Shown in pieces: positions 1-6,600 of a DNA stretch of 26,692 bases. How positions within the stretch are numbered: the stretch's first letter is position 1; each line of letters starts with the position of its first letter. Below the pieces are notes generated by a model. That model worked only from the letters and a program-made list of their open reading frames with translations, searched no databases and had not been told where the DNA came from. Position numbers and translations under genes: made by a program. This DNA comes from a virus, in IMG/VR virus record IMGVR_UViG_3300040801_004979, positions 1 through 26,692 of that record. One strand, written 5' to 3'.

Positions 1-117
1 ACTGGTTATGCTAACATAAAATGCAAAGAATGCAAGAAGATTGATGATAAAAAAGTATTGGCAGACGGTATAGAAATTGAATTTGATGAAGAAATAAATG
101 AGCCGTATGCGTACTAA
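1..117 (+). CDS. 3' end of a hypothetical protein with a CxxC motif
   Basis: The first reading frame is open from the window edge to a TAA at 115-117 and gives 38 residues of C-terminus. It contains a Cys-x-x-Cys pair (CKEC) followed by an acidic tail ending EPYAY. The CxxC could be half of a zinc ribbon whose other half lies outside the window. No function can be assigned. A perfect inverted repeat begins 5 bases after the stop, which supports this as a real gene end. Confidence 0.55.
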   Translation, partial: TGYANIKCKECKKIDDKKVLADGIEIEFDEEINEPYAY

Positions 118-121
118 TGCA

Positions 122-153
122 GTTCTAAAAGCTTTTTTAATTGCTTTTAGAAC
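122..153 (+). terminator. Perfect 11-bp hairpin after the partial gene
   Basis: GTTCTAAAAGC (122-132) is exactly complementary to GCTTTTAGAAC (143-153) around a 10-base T/A-rich loop. It lies just after a stop codon, so a terminator is the simplest reading. The T tract does not follow directly: the next T run is at about 165-171. Termination may therefore be weak, or the hairpin may act in mRNA processing. Confidence 0.5.
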
Positions 154-222
154 CAGTTGTAAAGCGTTTTTTCACCTGACTTTATTTTAATATATTTATT
201 GTTTAATTGTAAATTAATTATC

Positions 223-519
223 ATGGCAAATCAAAAAACATTTGAACCAAACGATTCTTTTCAAATAAATAGTTTTGTTAAGGAAATTATAGTGCAGATA
301 AATAATGCTTACAGAATTAACTACAGGCACCCCGATAATGTAATTATTCACATAAGCAGGGAGAGTGAATTGCACGATGAGTTTAAAAAATTTACATCAA
401 AAGATATAGATTTTTCGGAAAGTAAATACAGAATTAAAGGTGCTGAGGTAATTTTAGCCTACAATATACACCCTAATGATATAAGGGTAAGTTATAATAA
501 TACAATACGAATCAACTAA
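223..519 (+). CDS. Small hypothetical protein (98 aa)
   Basis: ATG 223 (protein starting MANQKTFEPND) is preferred to the upstream TTG at 199. The eight extra residues are not convincing, and an ATG preceded by an AT-rich stretch is the usual Bacteroidota pattern. The protein is soluble, mixed alpha/beta in appearance, with an acidic middle and no Cys motif, signal peptide or membrane segment. No family is recognised. It lies between the hairpin at 122-153 and a small membrane protein gene 11 bases downstream, so the two probably share a transcript. Its position among small early genes makes a regulatory or host-takeover role possible, but nothing in the sequence shows one. Confidence 0.6.
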   Translation: MANQKTFEPNDSFQINSFVKEIIVQINNAYRINYRHPDNVIIHISRESELHDEFKKFTSKDIDFSESKYRIKGAEVILAYNIHPNDIRVSYNNTIRIN

Positions 520-530
520 ATTTTATAATT

Positions 531-890
531 ATGAGACACAAAGCCTTATCAACAATTGCATTTATATCAATTATTACGGCTATTTTAATAGCGTGCGCTG
601 CTGTTATTGGTATATTTTATTCAATAGCAGCTGAACAGCCAATTATTTTATTAGTATCGGTGCTTTCTCTATTAATTTTTCCTTTAATATTTGCGGGGTT
701 TGGTGAATTAATATATTTATTTATAAGCATTGAGAAAAATGTGCGAAAATTTCATGAACAAAACGCTAAATCACTGCCGAAACAAAGAAAAATAAGTGAT
801 GAACATGCCCAAAAAATAGCCACCTGGTTACAGAAAAACCCAGGTAAAACCGTTGATGATTTTTACACTCATTTTGGAATTAAAGATTAA
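531..890 (+). CDS. Small membrane protein with two transmembrane helices
   Basis: The protein has 119 aa. Residues about 7-32 and 38-66 are strongly hydrophobic and form two membrane helices, followed by a charged cytoplasmic-type tail (about 70-119). The tail ends in a segment resembling a small helical DNA- or protein-binding module (AQKIATWLQKNPGKTVDDFY). No family is recognised. Candidates include a superinfection-exclusion protein or a holin-like protein, but the position is far from the lysis genes at 18485-19512. The 3' end of the gene contains the -33 box of the promoter that reads into the next transcript. Confidence 0.6.
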   Translation: MRHKALSTIAFISIITAILIACAAVIGIFYSIAAEQPIILLVSVLSLLIFPLIFAGFGELIYLFISIEKNVRKFHEQNAKSLPKQRKISDEHAQKIATWLQKNPGKTVDDFYTHFGIKD

Positions 891-903
891 TTTGATACAT
901 TTG
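873..903 (+). promoter_or_regulatory. Bacteroidota-type promoter (TTTG-N19-TACATTTG)
   Basis: TTTG at 873-876 and TACATTTG at 896-903 are 19 bases apart, which matches the Bacteroidota primary sigma consensus (TTTG ... TAnnTTTG). Transcription would begin near 909-912. That leaves a leader of about 165 bases before the ATG at 1077. Confidence 0.65.
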
Positions 904-951
904 CCCCTGAGTTTCAGTTAAACATTCAGGGCAAAACTCTGAATCATTTTT
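903..951 (+). other. Two competing hairpins and a T run at the start of the leader
   Basis: GCCCCTGA (903-910) can pair with TCAGGGC (926-932), with GTTT/AAAC (911-914/920-923) stacked inside. Alternatively GAGTTT (909-914) pairs with AAACTC (934-939), followed shortly by a run of seven T at about 947-953. If transcription starts near 910 only the second, terminator-like form is available to the RNA. This is either a weak attenuator or the terminator of the upstream gene. Confidence 0.4.
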
Positions 952-962
952 TTAAAGATAAA

Positions 963-1049
963 GCAAAGCTGCTATGGTGGTGCTAACGAAAGAAAGCACT
1001 GGTTCAACGCCCGGCGTTTAACTGGAACTCACACCTAAGGCAGCTTTGC
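963..1049 (+). ncRNA. Three-way-junction structured leader RNA
   Basis: A perfect 10-bp outer stem, GCAAAGCTGC (963-972) with GCAGCTTTGC (1040-1049), closes a domain extended by GGTG/CACC (about 975-978 with 1032-1035). Inside are two hairpins: GTGCT/AGCAC around a purine-rich loop, and a longer one containing AACGCC-C-GGCGTT extended by flanking GGTT/AACT pairs. The region is noncoding, lies downstream of a consensus promoter and ends 27 bases before the regulatory gene at 1077. A cis-acting leader element is the first guess. A stand-alone RNA is also possible. I do not recognise the family. Confidence 0.5.
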
Positions 1050-1076
1050 CCATTTATTAACTTAAATTCTTTTAAT

Positions 1077-1589
1077 ATGAGTTCCAAAAAGAATGAAAGC
1101 AAAACCATGAGTTTTGCAGTAACCGAAAATCTTTCGGTTGGGGTTTTACCCCACACACAGCATGAGTTTTTAATGAGTACTGAAAACGTTTCTATGGGTT
1201 ATGGAATTAACCCAAATTCTCTCCGGTCTCATGCATCCAGAAACAAGGATGAATTAATAAAAGGCAAACATTTTATTAAGGCCGTTGAAATTTTCAACGA
1301 CCTGCCGCACGGTGTTCAGCCACAAGCAACATTCTGGACAAAAAGAGGGGTTGTGCGGTTAGGTTTTTTTATTAAAAGCGAACGTGCTAAAATGTTCCGC
1401 AATTGGGCTGAGGATTTAGTTATTAATGTTACCGGGCACAAGCTACCTGCTTTGCCCGAAACTCCTAAAAAAAGGCATAACCGCCTAACTACTCAAAGGC
1501 TGTTAAACATTATGGTTGATGTAGCCAAAATTGATGACAGAGAGGTACGATTAAGCATTACCAACAAATTAATGGAAGGGGAGGCGTAA
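1077..1589 (+). CDS. Phage regulatory protein (Bro-N / ORF6N-like antirepressor type)
   Basis: The protein has 170 aa. Residues about 25-115 fit the DNA-binding domain of phage antirepressor-type regulators of Bacteroidota: an N-terminal segment ending in a helix that mentions only certain residues as non-start positions (PNSLRSHASRNKDELIKGKHF), then FWTKRGVVRLGFFIKSERAKMFRNWAEDLV. The latter is the familiar 'converts to W-T/K-R-G-V ... R-A-x-x-F-R-x-W' signature of ORF6N and Bro-N proteins. The basic C-terminus (about 120-170) may carry the effector or oligomerisation part. The family usually acts at lysogeny or lysis switches, or controls phage promoters. It follows a long structured leader, so it is probably regulated post-transcriptionally. 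Its stop overlaps the next ATG by one base (TAATG). Confidence 0.65.
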   Translation: MSSKKNESKTMSFAVTENLSVGVLPHTQHEFLMSTENVSMGYGINPNSLRSHASRNKDELIKGKHFIKAVEIFNDLPHGVQPQATFWTKRGVVRLGFFIKSERAKMFRNWAEDLVINVTGHKLPALPETPKKRHNRLTTQRLLNIMVDVAKIDDREVRLSITNKLMEGEA

Positions 1590-1798
1590 TGATAACCAAA
1601 TTTGTTGAAAAAAAGAGCGATTTAACCCGTTTGGCCGCACGCTGTTATTTTACCCAGCATTACCGTACGCGGTTAAATTGTAATTGCAAAACAGGCGAAA
1701 ACCGCCGCAATGGTATTTTAATTGCCCGTGGCTGTGTAATTTTGGTTAAGCTAATTAAATGTAAACGGTGTGCAAAGGAGGTAAACCATGCAAAATAA
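1589..1798 (+). CDS. Small basic Cys-rich hypothetical protein (69 aa)
   Basis: The ATG overlaps the previous stop by one base, so the two genes are translationally coupled. The protein is basic and has Cys residues in CNC (about 31-33), a lone Cys (about 49) and a C-terminal CKRC (about 58-61). The last pattern suggests a small zinc-binding module, possibly nucleic-acid binding. Position and size recall small translational or transcriptional regulators such as Mu Com, but the sequence match is not good enough to call it. The downstream gene starts inside its last codons. Confidence 0.45.
   Translation: MITKFVEKKSDLTRLAARCYFTQHYRTRLNCNCKTGENRRNGILIARGCVILVKLIKCKRCAKEVNHAK
1775..1782 (+). promoter_or_regulatory. 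Strong Shine-Dalgarno sequence
   Basis: AAGGAGGT lies 5 bases before the ATG at 1788. It is the only near-perfect Shine-Dalgarno noticed in the window, where starts otherwise follow AT-rich or coupled contexts. It decides the start of the gene at 1788. Confidence 0.55.
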
Positions 1799-2021
1799 TT
1801 GTTCAAATGCGGCGTTATGTTCATGTAACCCACAAAATAAAACCATGGACATACAAGCATTAACCAGATTTTTTAAAAAAGAGATAACCAGTAATGAACT
1901 TAAGGTGGTAATTACACAAGCCCAGCAAATTATAAGCCAGTGTAAAACCCACCCCGATAACACCGACCCCGATGAGGTTATTTATTGGTTAGATAAATTT
2001 AAAACACTGCTTAAGCAGTAA
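1788..2021 (+). CDS. Small hypothetical protein (77 aa)
   Basis: The start at ATG 1788 is supported by the AAGGAGGT just upstream. The N-terminus carries three Cys in NNCSNAALCSC, and the rest is a helical, mixed-charge protein (about 20-77) rich in Lys, Gln and Asp. An internal ATG at residue 20 (MDIQALTRFFKKE) could be an alternative start that removes the Cys-rich head. No family is recognised. It is the last gene of the + strand transcript and ends directly in a strong terminator. Confidence 0.5.
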   Translation: MQNNCSNAALCSCNPQNKTMDIQALTRFFKKEITSNELKVVITQAQQIISQCKTHPDNTDPDEVIYWLDKFKTLLKQ

Positions 2022-2057
2022 AACAAAAAGCCCGGCAATTAGCCGGGTTTTTTGTTT
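2021..2057. terminator. Bidirectional rho-independent terminator between convergent operons
   Basis: The stem AAAGCCCGGC / GCCGGGTTT (about 2027-2036 and 2042-2050) has a 5-base loop, AATTA. It is followed by a T run on the + strand and preceded by an A run that serves the - strand. The terminator overlaps the stop of the + gene at 2019-2021 and the stop of the - gene at 2057-2059, so both transcripts end here. Confidence 0.9.
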
Positions 2058-2593
2058 TAATACGTTTCTATGTCGGTAGGCAACTCCTCCTCCTTTTGCT
2101 TTACCTGTATGGTAGCTTTAATATCCTCAGGTTCGGCATCGGTATAACTTTCGGTAGTAACCTCATCAATAAAACACTGGTAATTTTGTATATGGTACCT
2201 AAAAAACGGTGTTATGTTTGGGTTTTGGCCTACATACCTTAAAGCACTTGTATTTTGCGCCCTAAAGCCTTTTAAAGCTTTTTGCAGGGCTTTTAAAAAC
2301 TTAATGTATTTCAGCCCCTCGGTTAACCGGTTGCTAAACCCCTCGGTACCTGCACCGGGGTTTTGTAGTACATGAAAAAACAGGGCAAGCCTTGCCGCCT
2401 CGTTTTCATTTGGCTTTTGCTCGCTCCAACTAACAAATACCGCCGGGTAAAATATTTCAAACCCTTCGGGGTTATCGGGCTGCCCCATATTAATATCAAT
2501 GGTTCTCGGGTAGCTTACGCCCTGGTTGGTGAATAAGGCTTTTGTTGTGGTCTTATCAAAGTGCGCTGTTAACGCTTCATAAAAAATATCCAT
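2057..2593 (-). CDS. Possible tail terminator / tail completion protein
   Basis: The protein has 178 aa, read from ATG 2593, five bases beyond the upstream stop. A GTG at 2626 would add 11 residues that only overlap the preceding gene. The layout resembles tail-terminator proteins of the Mu gp37 / neck group: an N-terminal helix (MDIFYEALTAHF), a beta segment with a central W (YPAVFVSWSEQ), a helix-rich middle and a late strand with YQCFIDEVT. The C-terminus is long, acidic and variable. This is the last gene of the head/tape-measure operon, directly after the gpG-like gene. The role is inferred from position and fold-like pattern, not from a clear motif. Confidence 0.5.
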   Translation of the reverse strand: MDIFYEALTAHFDKTTTKALFTNQGVSYPRTIDINMGQPDNPEGFEIFYPAVFVSWSEQKPNENEAARLALFFHVLQNPGAGTEGFSNRLTEGLKYIKFLKALQKALKGFRAQNTSALRYVGQNPNITPFFRYHIQNYQCFIDEVTTESYTDAEPEDIKATIQVKQKEEELPTDIETY

Positions 2594-2597
2594 AGTT

Positions 2598-3113
2598 TTA
2601 ACCTTTAATTGCTTTGTTAATTTCACTAACCCCCAACCTTACCAGCCGGGCTTGCAAAACGGCACTTGCCCCAATAAACTGCCTTTGTGGTATATGTTGG
2701 TTAATGGTGCGGGTATGGCTTTTTACCCGGTGCGATTTACGCGTTACGCCCCCGCTACGTGTGTGGGCAGCAATGTTTTGTTTTACCTGACCACGGAAAC
2801 CCTCATTGTGTACGCGCGCCCAAGGTACATCGGTACCAATTACCGCCCGGTGGCTGTCAACATGCACTACCCTAATGCTGCGGCGCAACCTGCCAGTATC
2901 AATTAGTATAGCCCGCTGACCCCGGCGTTTGCTCTGCTTTTGCCAGGCGGGTTTACGTGGTTTCCAAGGCTGCGTGGTGTAATCTACCCAATTTTGTTTC
3001 CTGAACCGCTCTTTGCTAAAGTTAACGGCCTCGGTGGCTGCCCGCCTTGGTAATTTATTAGCGGCGGCAGCAACGCGGTCGAGCATGGCAAAATATTCAC
3101 GGGTTTCGTTCAT
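2598..3113 (-). CDS. Phage virion morphogenesis / tail completion protein (Mu gpG-like)
   Basis: The protein has 171 aa and is very basic. It shows the family pattern: an N-terminal helix, a middle ILIDTGRLRRSI (about 69-81), VIGTDVPWARVHNEGF (about 91-106), a basic region rich in Ser, His and Arg, and IPQRQFIGAS (about 141-150). In the Mu gpG / virion morphogenesis family such proteins act at head-tail joining or tail completion. Its ATG overlaps the stop of the tape-measure gene (TAATG), so the two are coupled. The basic segment at about 107-140 is longer than usual and may bind DNA or the tube end. Confidence 0.75.
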   Translation of the reverse strand: MNETREYFAMLDRVAAAANKLPRRAATEAVNFSKERFRKQNWVDYTTQPWKPRKPAWQKQSKRRGQRAILIDTGRLRRSIRVVHVDSHRAVIGTDVPWARVHNEGFRGQVKQNIAAHTRSGGVTRKSHRVKSHTRTINQHIPQRQFIGASAVLQARLVRLGVSEINKAIKG

Positions 3114-5185
3114 TAGTAGCTCATTTCAACATTACGTACAACACGCATCATCATATCGGTAAACCACTTTTCAAGTTCCTCGGCATCCATATTCTCCAGC
3201 TCGGTGTTTTGCGTGTTAATACCACCCTTAACAAACGAATCAATATTAACCGTAATGTTCCTTATTTGCTTTGCGCTGCCAGTAATTTTAGTAATTTGTT
3301 TTTCACCTGGTGAGCTTCCATCATCTTCGGTTGTTGGAGCAAAAGGATTATCGCTACTGCCATCAAAATATGAATTATACAAATCACTGTATGATTTTAT
3401 TGCCTTGGCATCATCTTTTCGTAATTTACTTAGCTGTTTAAACTGATTAATAATTGTGTCGTAAGGGATGCCTGTTACTGCCGATAAACTCTCAGCTTCT
3501 TTTAGCTGCTCCTGTTTAAAGTTTCCGTTTTCCCAAATAAGTGAATTTGCTTTTTTTGAATACTCCTCTAAACCGGCTATCCACGAACTTAAGGGTGCTT
3601 TATCGGAAACAAATGTTTTTAAATAGTTTTGTTCCCGTTTCATCTGATTGTCGATGATAGCGTTTATTTTCTCCTGTTTGGCCTTTTGTGCTAACTGGTT
3701 TCTTATGGCCTCGGTAACTGCATTTTGAGCCCTGGCAATATCCCAAAGCGAGCTTTTTTCAGTTAAAAGGTTTGGCAGGTACTCTCCATACTGTGTATTT
3801 ATTCGTTCAATTAAATAGCGGCGTGTTTCGCTGCCCTCGTTGGTGTTTTTTAAGGCTTCAAATAACGAAATGGCCTCACTTTGTGTTTTGTTTAAATTAT
3901 CCTGGAAGTTTTCATAAGTGCCGCCTAATTGTTCAATAACCTTATCATAACTAACTATTTCAGCCCTACTTTGCTTAAAATTTTTTATAAGTTTTGGAAT
4001 TTCTTTGGTAATCCAGTCCAGGCCTTTAATTATTGAAGGCAATATTTTCTCGCCCATCTTAATCATTATGGTATTTAGCTGGTTATTAAAAATGGTTTTC
4101 AGCGTGTTGAAATCGCCTTTTGCATTTTTCAAAGCTTCATCCATGCTAAAAGAACTCGAATCATAAGCATTCATGGTATTAAAAAAGTCATCGGCGCCAG
4201 TTTTTAGTTTAACAAACAAATTGCGCAAGCCTTCGGGGCCGCCAATTTTATTTATTAAGGCATCAATGGCCTCCGGGCTCATGCTTTTAAACTGCACCCT
4301 TACTTCTGATAATACTGCACTTAAATCGCGCATGTTGCCATTTGCATCGTACATGCTTATGCCAATGCTTTTCAAGCCTTTTATTGTGCTTTGTTGCGTA
4401 AGCCCCTCAAAGGCTGTTTTGGTCATTGTAGCCGCTGTTTGGCTATTTTTGGCAATGCTGGTAAAGGCGGCAAATATTTTGTTAGCCGTGTCAACATTTT
4501 GCCCGGCACCAGCCGCCGCCCCGGCAAATTCGGTCTGCACTTTTGCCAGTTCGTCAAAGGTGGTAATACCCACCTGTACCGTTTTGGCATTACTGGCCAG
4601 CAGGTTATCAATATCACTTACGCCAAGGCCAAAAGCCTTCATGGCTTTTACGGTTTGGTTCACCGCATCGGGCAACCTAGCACCTGTGGCAAGGCTAAAA
4701 TCACCCACTTTGCGGGTAATATCGGCCACATCGTTTCCAAACAGGCCGGTAGCACTCTGTATATCGTAAAAAGCCTTGGCGGTATCGCCCGCCGCCTGCC
4801 CGGTGGCCATGCTAACATCGAGTATTTTATTACGGTAAGCATCAAGCTCGTGTTGTGGTTTATCGAGGTTTAATTGCTGTATGGGCAAAAACTCGTGGTA
4901 AAAATCGCCAGCGGCCGTGGTGGCATTACTAAAAAGTGCGGTTAGGCCTATTACTGCCGCACCTGCCAAAACAATGGGGTTTTTTATTAACCTAAAGGCG
5001 TTGCCAATTAAAGGTACCTCATTTGCCACCGACTTTATGTTGCTTACCGCGGATGCTTTAAAGTCGGCAAAACGCCTTTTCATCTCGCTTACTGAACTGT
5101 TAACCGATTTTTTTGCCCGGGTAATACCCGTGGCCATGCGGTTTTTTAGTTCCAGTATCAGTTCAATTTTACTTTGTCCGTCCAT
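3113..5185 (-). CDS. Tail tape measure protein (TP901 / PhageMin type)
   Basis: The protein has 690 aa. The N-terminus is a basic amphipathic helix region (1-60), followed by a membrane-type helix (about 70-86). Residues about 95-310 carry the conserved tape-measure core (MATGQAAGDTAKAFYDIQSATG, LPDAVNQTVKAMKAFG, GITTFDELAKVQTEF, KTAFEGLTQQSTIKGLKSIGISMYD). The rest is coiled coil, with a variable C-terminus. At about 0.15 nm per residue, the length predicts a tail near 100 nm. In most contractile-tail phages this gene follows the tail chaperones. Here it is on the opposite strand, between the gpF and gpG-like genes. A small RNA gene overlaps its upstream leader from the other strand. Confidence 0.9.
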   Translation of the reverse strand: MDGQSKIELILELKNRMATGITRAKKSVNSSVSEMKRRFADFKASAVSNIKSVANEVPLIGNAFRLIKNPIVLAGAAVIGLTALFSNATTAAGDFYHEFLPIQQLNLDKPQHELDAYRNKILDVSMATGQAAGDTAKAFYDIQSATGLFGNDVADITRKVGDFSLATGARLPDAVNQTVKAMKAFGLGVSDIDNLLASNAKTVQVGITTFDELAKVQTEFAGAAAGAGQNVDTANKIFAAFTSIAKNSQTAATMTKTAFEGLTQQSTIKGLKSIGISMYDANGNMRDLSAVLSEVRVQFKSMSPEAIDALINKIGGPEGLRNLFVKLKTGADDFFNTMNAYDSSSFSMDEALKNAKGDFNTLKTIFNNQLNTIMIKMGEKILPSIIKGLDWITKEIPKLIKNFKQSRAEIVSYDKVIEQLGGTYENFQDNLNKTQSEAISLFEALKNTNEGSETRRYLIERINTQYGEYLPNLLTEKSSLWDIARAQNAVTEAIRNQLAQKAKQEKINAIIDNQMKREQNYLKTFVSDKAPLSSWIAGLEEYSKKANSLIWENGNFKQEQLKEAESLSAVTGIPYDTIINQFKQLSKLRKDDAKAIKSYSDLYNSYFDGSSDNPFAPTTEDDGSSPGEKQITKITGSAKQIRNITVNIDSFVKGGINTQNTELENMDAEELEKWFTDMMMRVVRNVEMSY

Positions 5186-5217
5186 TTGCGTTTATATTAA
5201 AAAGTTTTGTATATTTG
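5185..5217 (+). promoter_or_regulatory. Bacteroidota-type promoter for a small RNA
   Basis: TTTG at 5185-5188 and TATATTTG at 5210-5217 are 21 bases apart, close to the Bacteroidota consensus. No + strand gene follows. Two hairpins ending in a T tract do follow. The -33 box lies at the first codons of the tape-measure gene on the other strand. Confidence 0.6.
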
Positions 5218-5222
5218 TACTG

Positions 5223-5284
5223 TTCCAAGAGGTTCGGCCTCATGGAAGCAAAAACCCGGGTTACCCTTAGTAATTCGGGTTTTT
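5223..5284 (+). ncRNA. Small two-hairpin RNA ending in an intrinsic terminator
   Basis: Hairpin 1 is TTCCA-a-GAGGT / GCCTC-a-TGGAA (5223-5233 with 5237-5247), with a TCG loop and one A/A mismatch. Hairpin 2 runs AAAAACCCG, two G that make G-U pairs, then TTAC (5250-5264), pairing with GTAA-TT-CGGGTTTTT (5270-5284) around the loop CCTTA. It ends in a T run. The two G-U pairs exist only if the + strand is transcribed; on the - strand they become A/C mismatches. The RNA would be about 60 nt. It lies opposite the junction of the gpF-like and tape-measure genes and is antisense to the last codons of the former. Confidence 0.6.
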
Positions 5285-6550
5285 ATATTTAATAATTTCA
5301 CCACCATTTTCAATCCACACCTGCTTTATAGTTTTACTTTGTTTGAAAATACCGTTCACCGGTTTATATAAATCATCTAAAGGCAAGGCTTCAACAATTT
5401 TTAAATAAATGTTTTTGCATTGTTTTGATTTTTCGTAAATGCTTTTCTGTATTCGTTTATAGGTTGGTTTATTTACCCACTTCAATTCAAATAGCTGATT
5501 GTTTATTAGTGCATCGGGGTTTTTGCCTTTTACAAAATCATCGGTTTTATACAACAGTTTTCTTAAATCATTGGCACCAGTATCAATAATAGGTAAAAGC
5601 TTTATCTTATAGCCATAATCGGCCAATGTTTCGGCCATGGCTACATTTTGCGCCTGTTCACTTATTCCGTGCAGAATGTGTAAATCAACCTTGCCGTTTG
5701 TTTCAGGGTTACGGTAAACATTTTTGTAGGCCACATCGGGCGGCAAGCTTTGCATGCTTTTCCTTAACACATTAGCCGGCACACCATTATAATACGGGTG
5801 TGCTTTTGGAAAAACAAGCCCGCTTTCGGCCAAATTGGTTTGAAACATTTTGGGTACCGGTACCTTTGGAATAAAGCTTGTTTCGTTGGCTGTGCTGGTA
5901 CTTAACTGGTTTGCACTGCAACGGCATCCCCACCCATTTGGGGGGTAATACCTACGCCAAAACTCATCAATAATTTTGCGTATAATGCCATCTAATAGTT
6001 GATGCTCAGGCCTTACGTTGCTATCGCCAGCGGTATCGTATTGCAGATAGGGCATTTCATCGGCATTCGCGGTATATTCTGCCCACCTTGCCGCCATGGT
6101 GCTACTACCAACAGCCTGGTTATATTCTGTTTTTAACCACGTATTGTTATATTGCCCATTAATGCGCTTGGCTTCATCCTTAAACTGGTCGAAAGTTCGG
6201 GCTTTCCCAGCTTCATCAACCAAAGCCATTGTAGTATCGCGCAATTGCTGGTAGTTTTTACTGGCCGAGAATTGCCAAACATCGCGGGTGAGGCGCGTAA
6301 GCATTTTGGCATCGGGCGTGGTAAAATCAATGGTATCGAAGCTTTTACCAAAACCTGAAAACATAGCTCCTTCAACAGCAGAACCAACTACTTTAAGCAA
6401 ACGCTTATCGATGGTACCCGTTTTTATTTTTCCGGCATATACATCATCAATAATGCGGCGAAGCTCTTTATTCATCTTTTTGCTAAAGTTGGGTGGTAGT
6501 TCAGCCTCGTCCTTAATGCCCCCGCACTTTGGGCAGGTGTCGGCATACAA
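5267..6550 (-). CDS. Mu gpF-like head morphogenesis protein with C-terminal nuclease-like domain
   Basis: The protein has 427 aa from TTG 6550. There is no ATG or GTG upstream in frame before a stop, and the reading frame stays open for about 65 bases upstream, so the true start is uncertain. An N-terminal CPKCGG is followed by helical segments. The MuF core is at about 170-212 (RPEHQLLDG ... YYPPNGWGCRC). After a linker (about 255-290), residues about 290-427 form a second domain: AETLADYGYKIKLLP, then NPDALINNQLFELKW, with D346 and E355-x-K357 in a PD-(D/E)xK arrangement. Similar C-termini occur in contact-dependent toxin nucleases and MuF polymorphic toxins. The MuF domain acts in capsid assembly. 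The nuclease role is inferred. No immunity gene lies beside it. Confidence 0.8.
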   Translation of the reverse strand: MYADTCPKCGGIKDEAELPPNFSKKMNKELRRIIDDVYAGKIKTGTIDKRLLKVVGSAVEGAMFSGFGKSFDTIDFTTPDAKMLTRLTRDVWQFSASKNYQQLRDTTMALVDEAGKARTFDQFKDEAKRINGQYNNTWLKTEYNQAVGSSTMAARWAEYTANADEMPYLQYDTAGDSNVRPEHQLLDGIIRKIIDEFWRRYYPPNGWGCRCSANQLSTSTANETSFIPKVPVPKMFQTNLAESGLVFPKAHPYYNGVPANVLRKSMQSLPPDVAYKNVYRNPETNGKVDLHILHGISEQAQNVAMAETLADYGYKIKLLPIIDTGANDLRKLLYKTDDFVKGKNPDALINNQLFELKWVNKPTYKRIQKSIYEKSKQCKNIYLKIVEALPLDDLYKPVNGIFKQSKTIKQVWIENGGEIIKYKNPNY

Positions 6551-6600
6551 TTCGGGCTTATTTTCGGGAGTAATGGCCGCCCCTGGCTCTGTATTACTCC

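Noticed and set aside
963-1049. tRNA-like reading of the structured leader (7-bp end stem, CCA after the stem, GGTTCAA motif)
   Set aside because: The GGTTCAA lies in the middle, not in an arm next to the 3' acceptor strand. There is no anticodon arm and the arms do not have tRNA lengths.
2652-2906. Open frame on the + strand opposite the gpG-like gene
   Set aside because: It is the shadow of a basic protein gene and lacks a supported start.
4173-4873. Long + strand open frames inside the tape-measure region
   Set aside because: They are mirror images of the - strand coding sequence and have unnatural composition with no family features.
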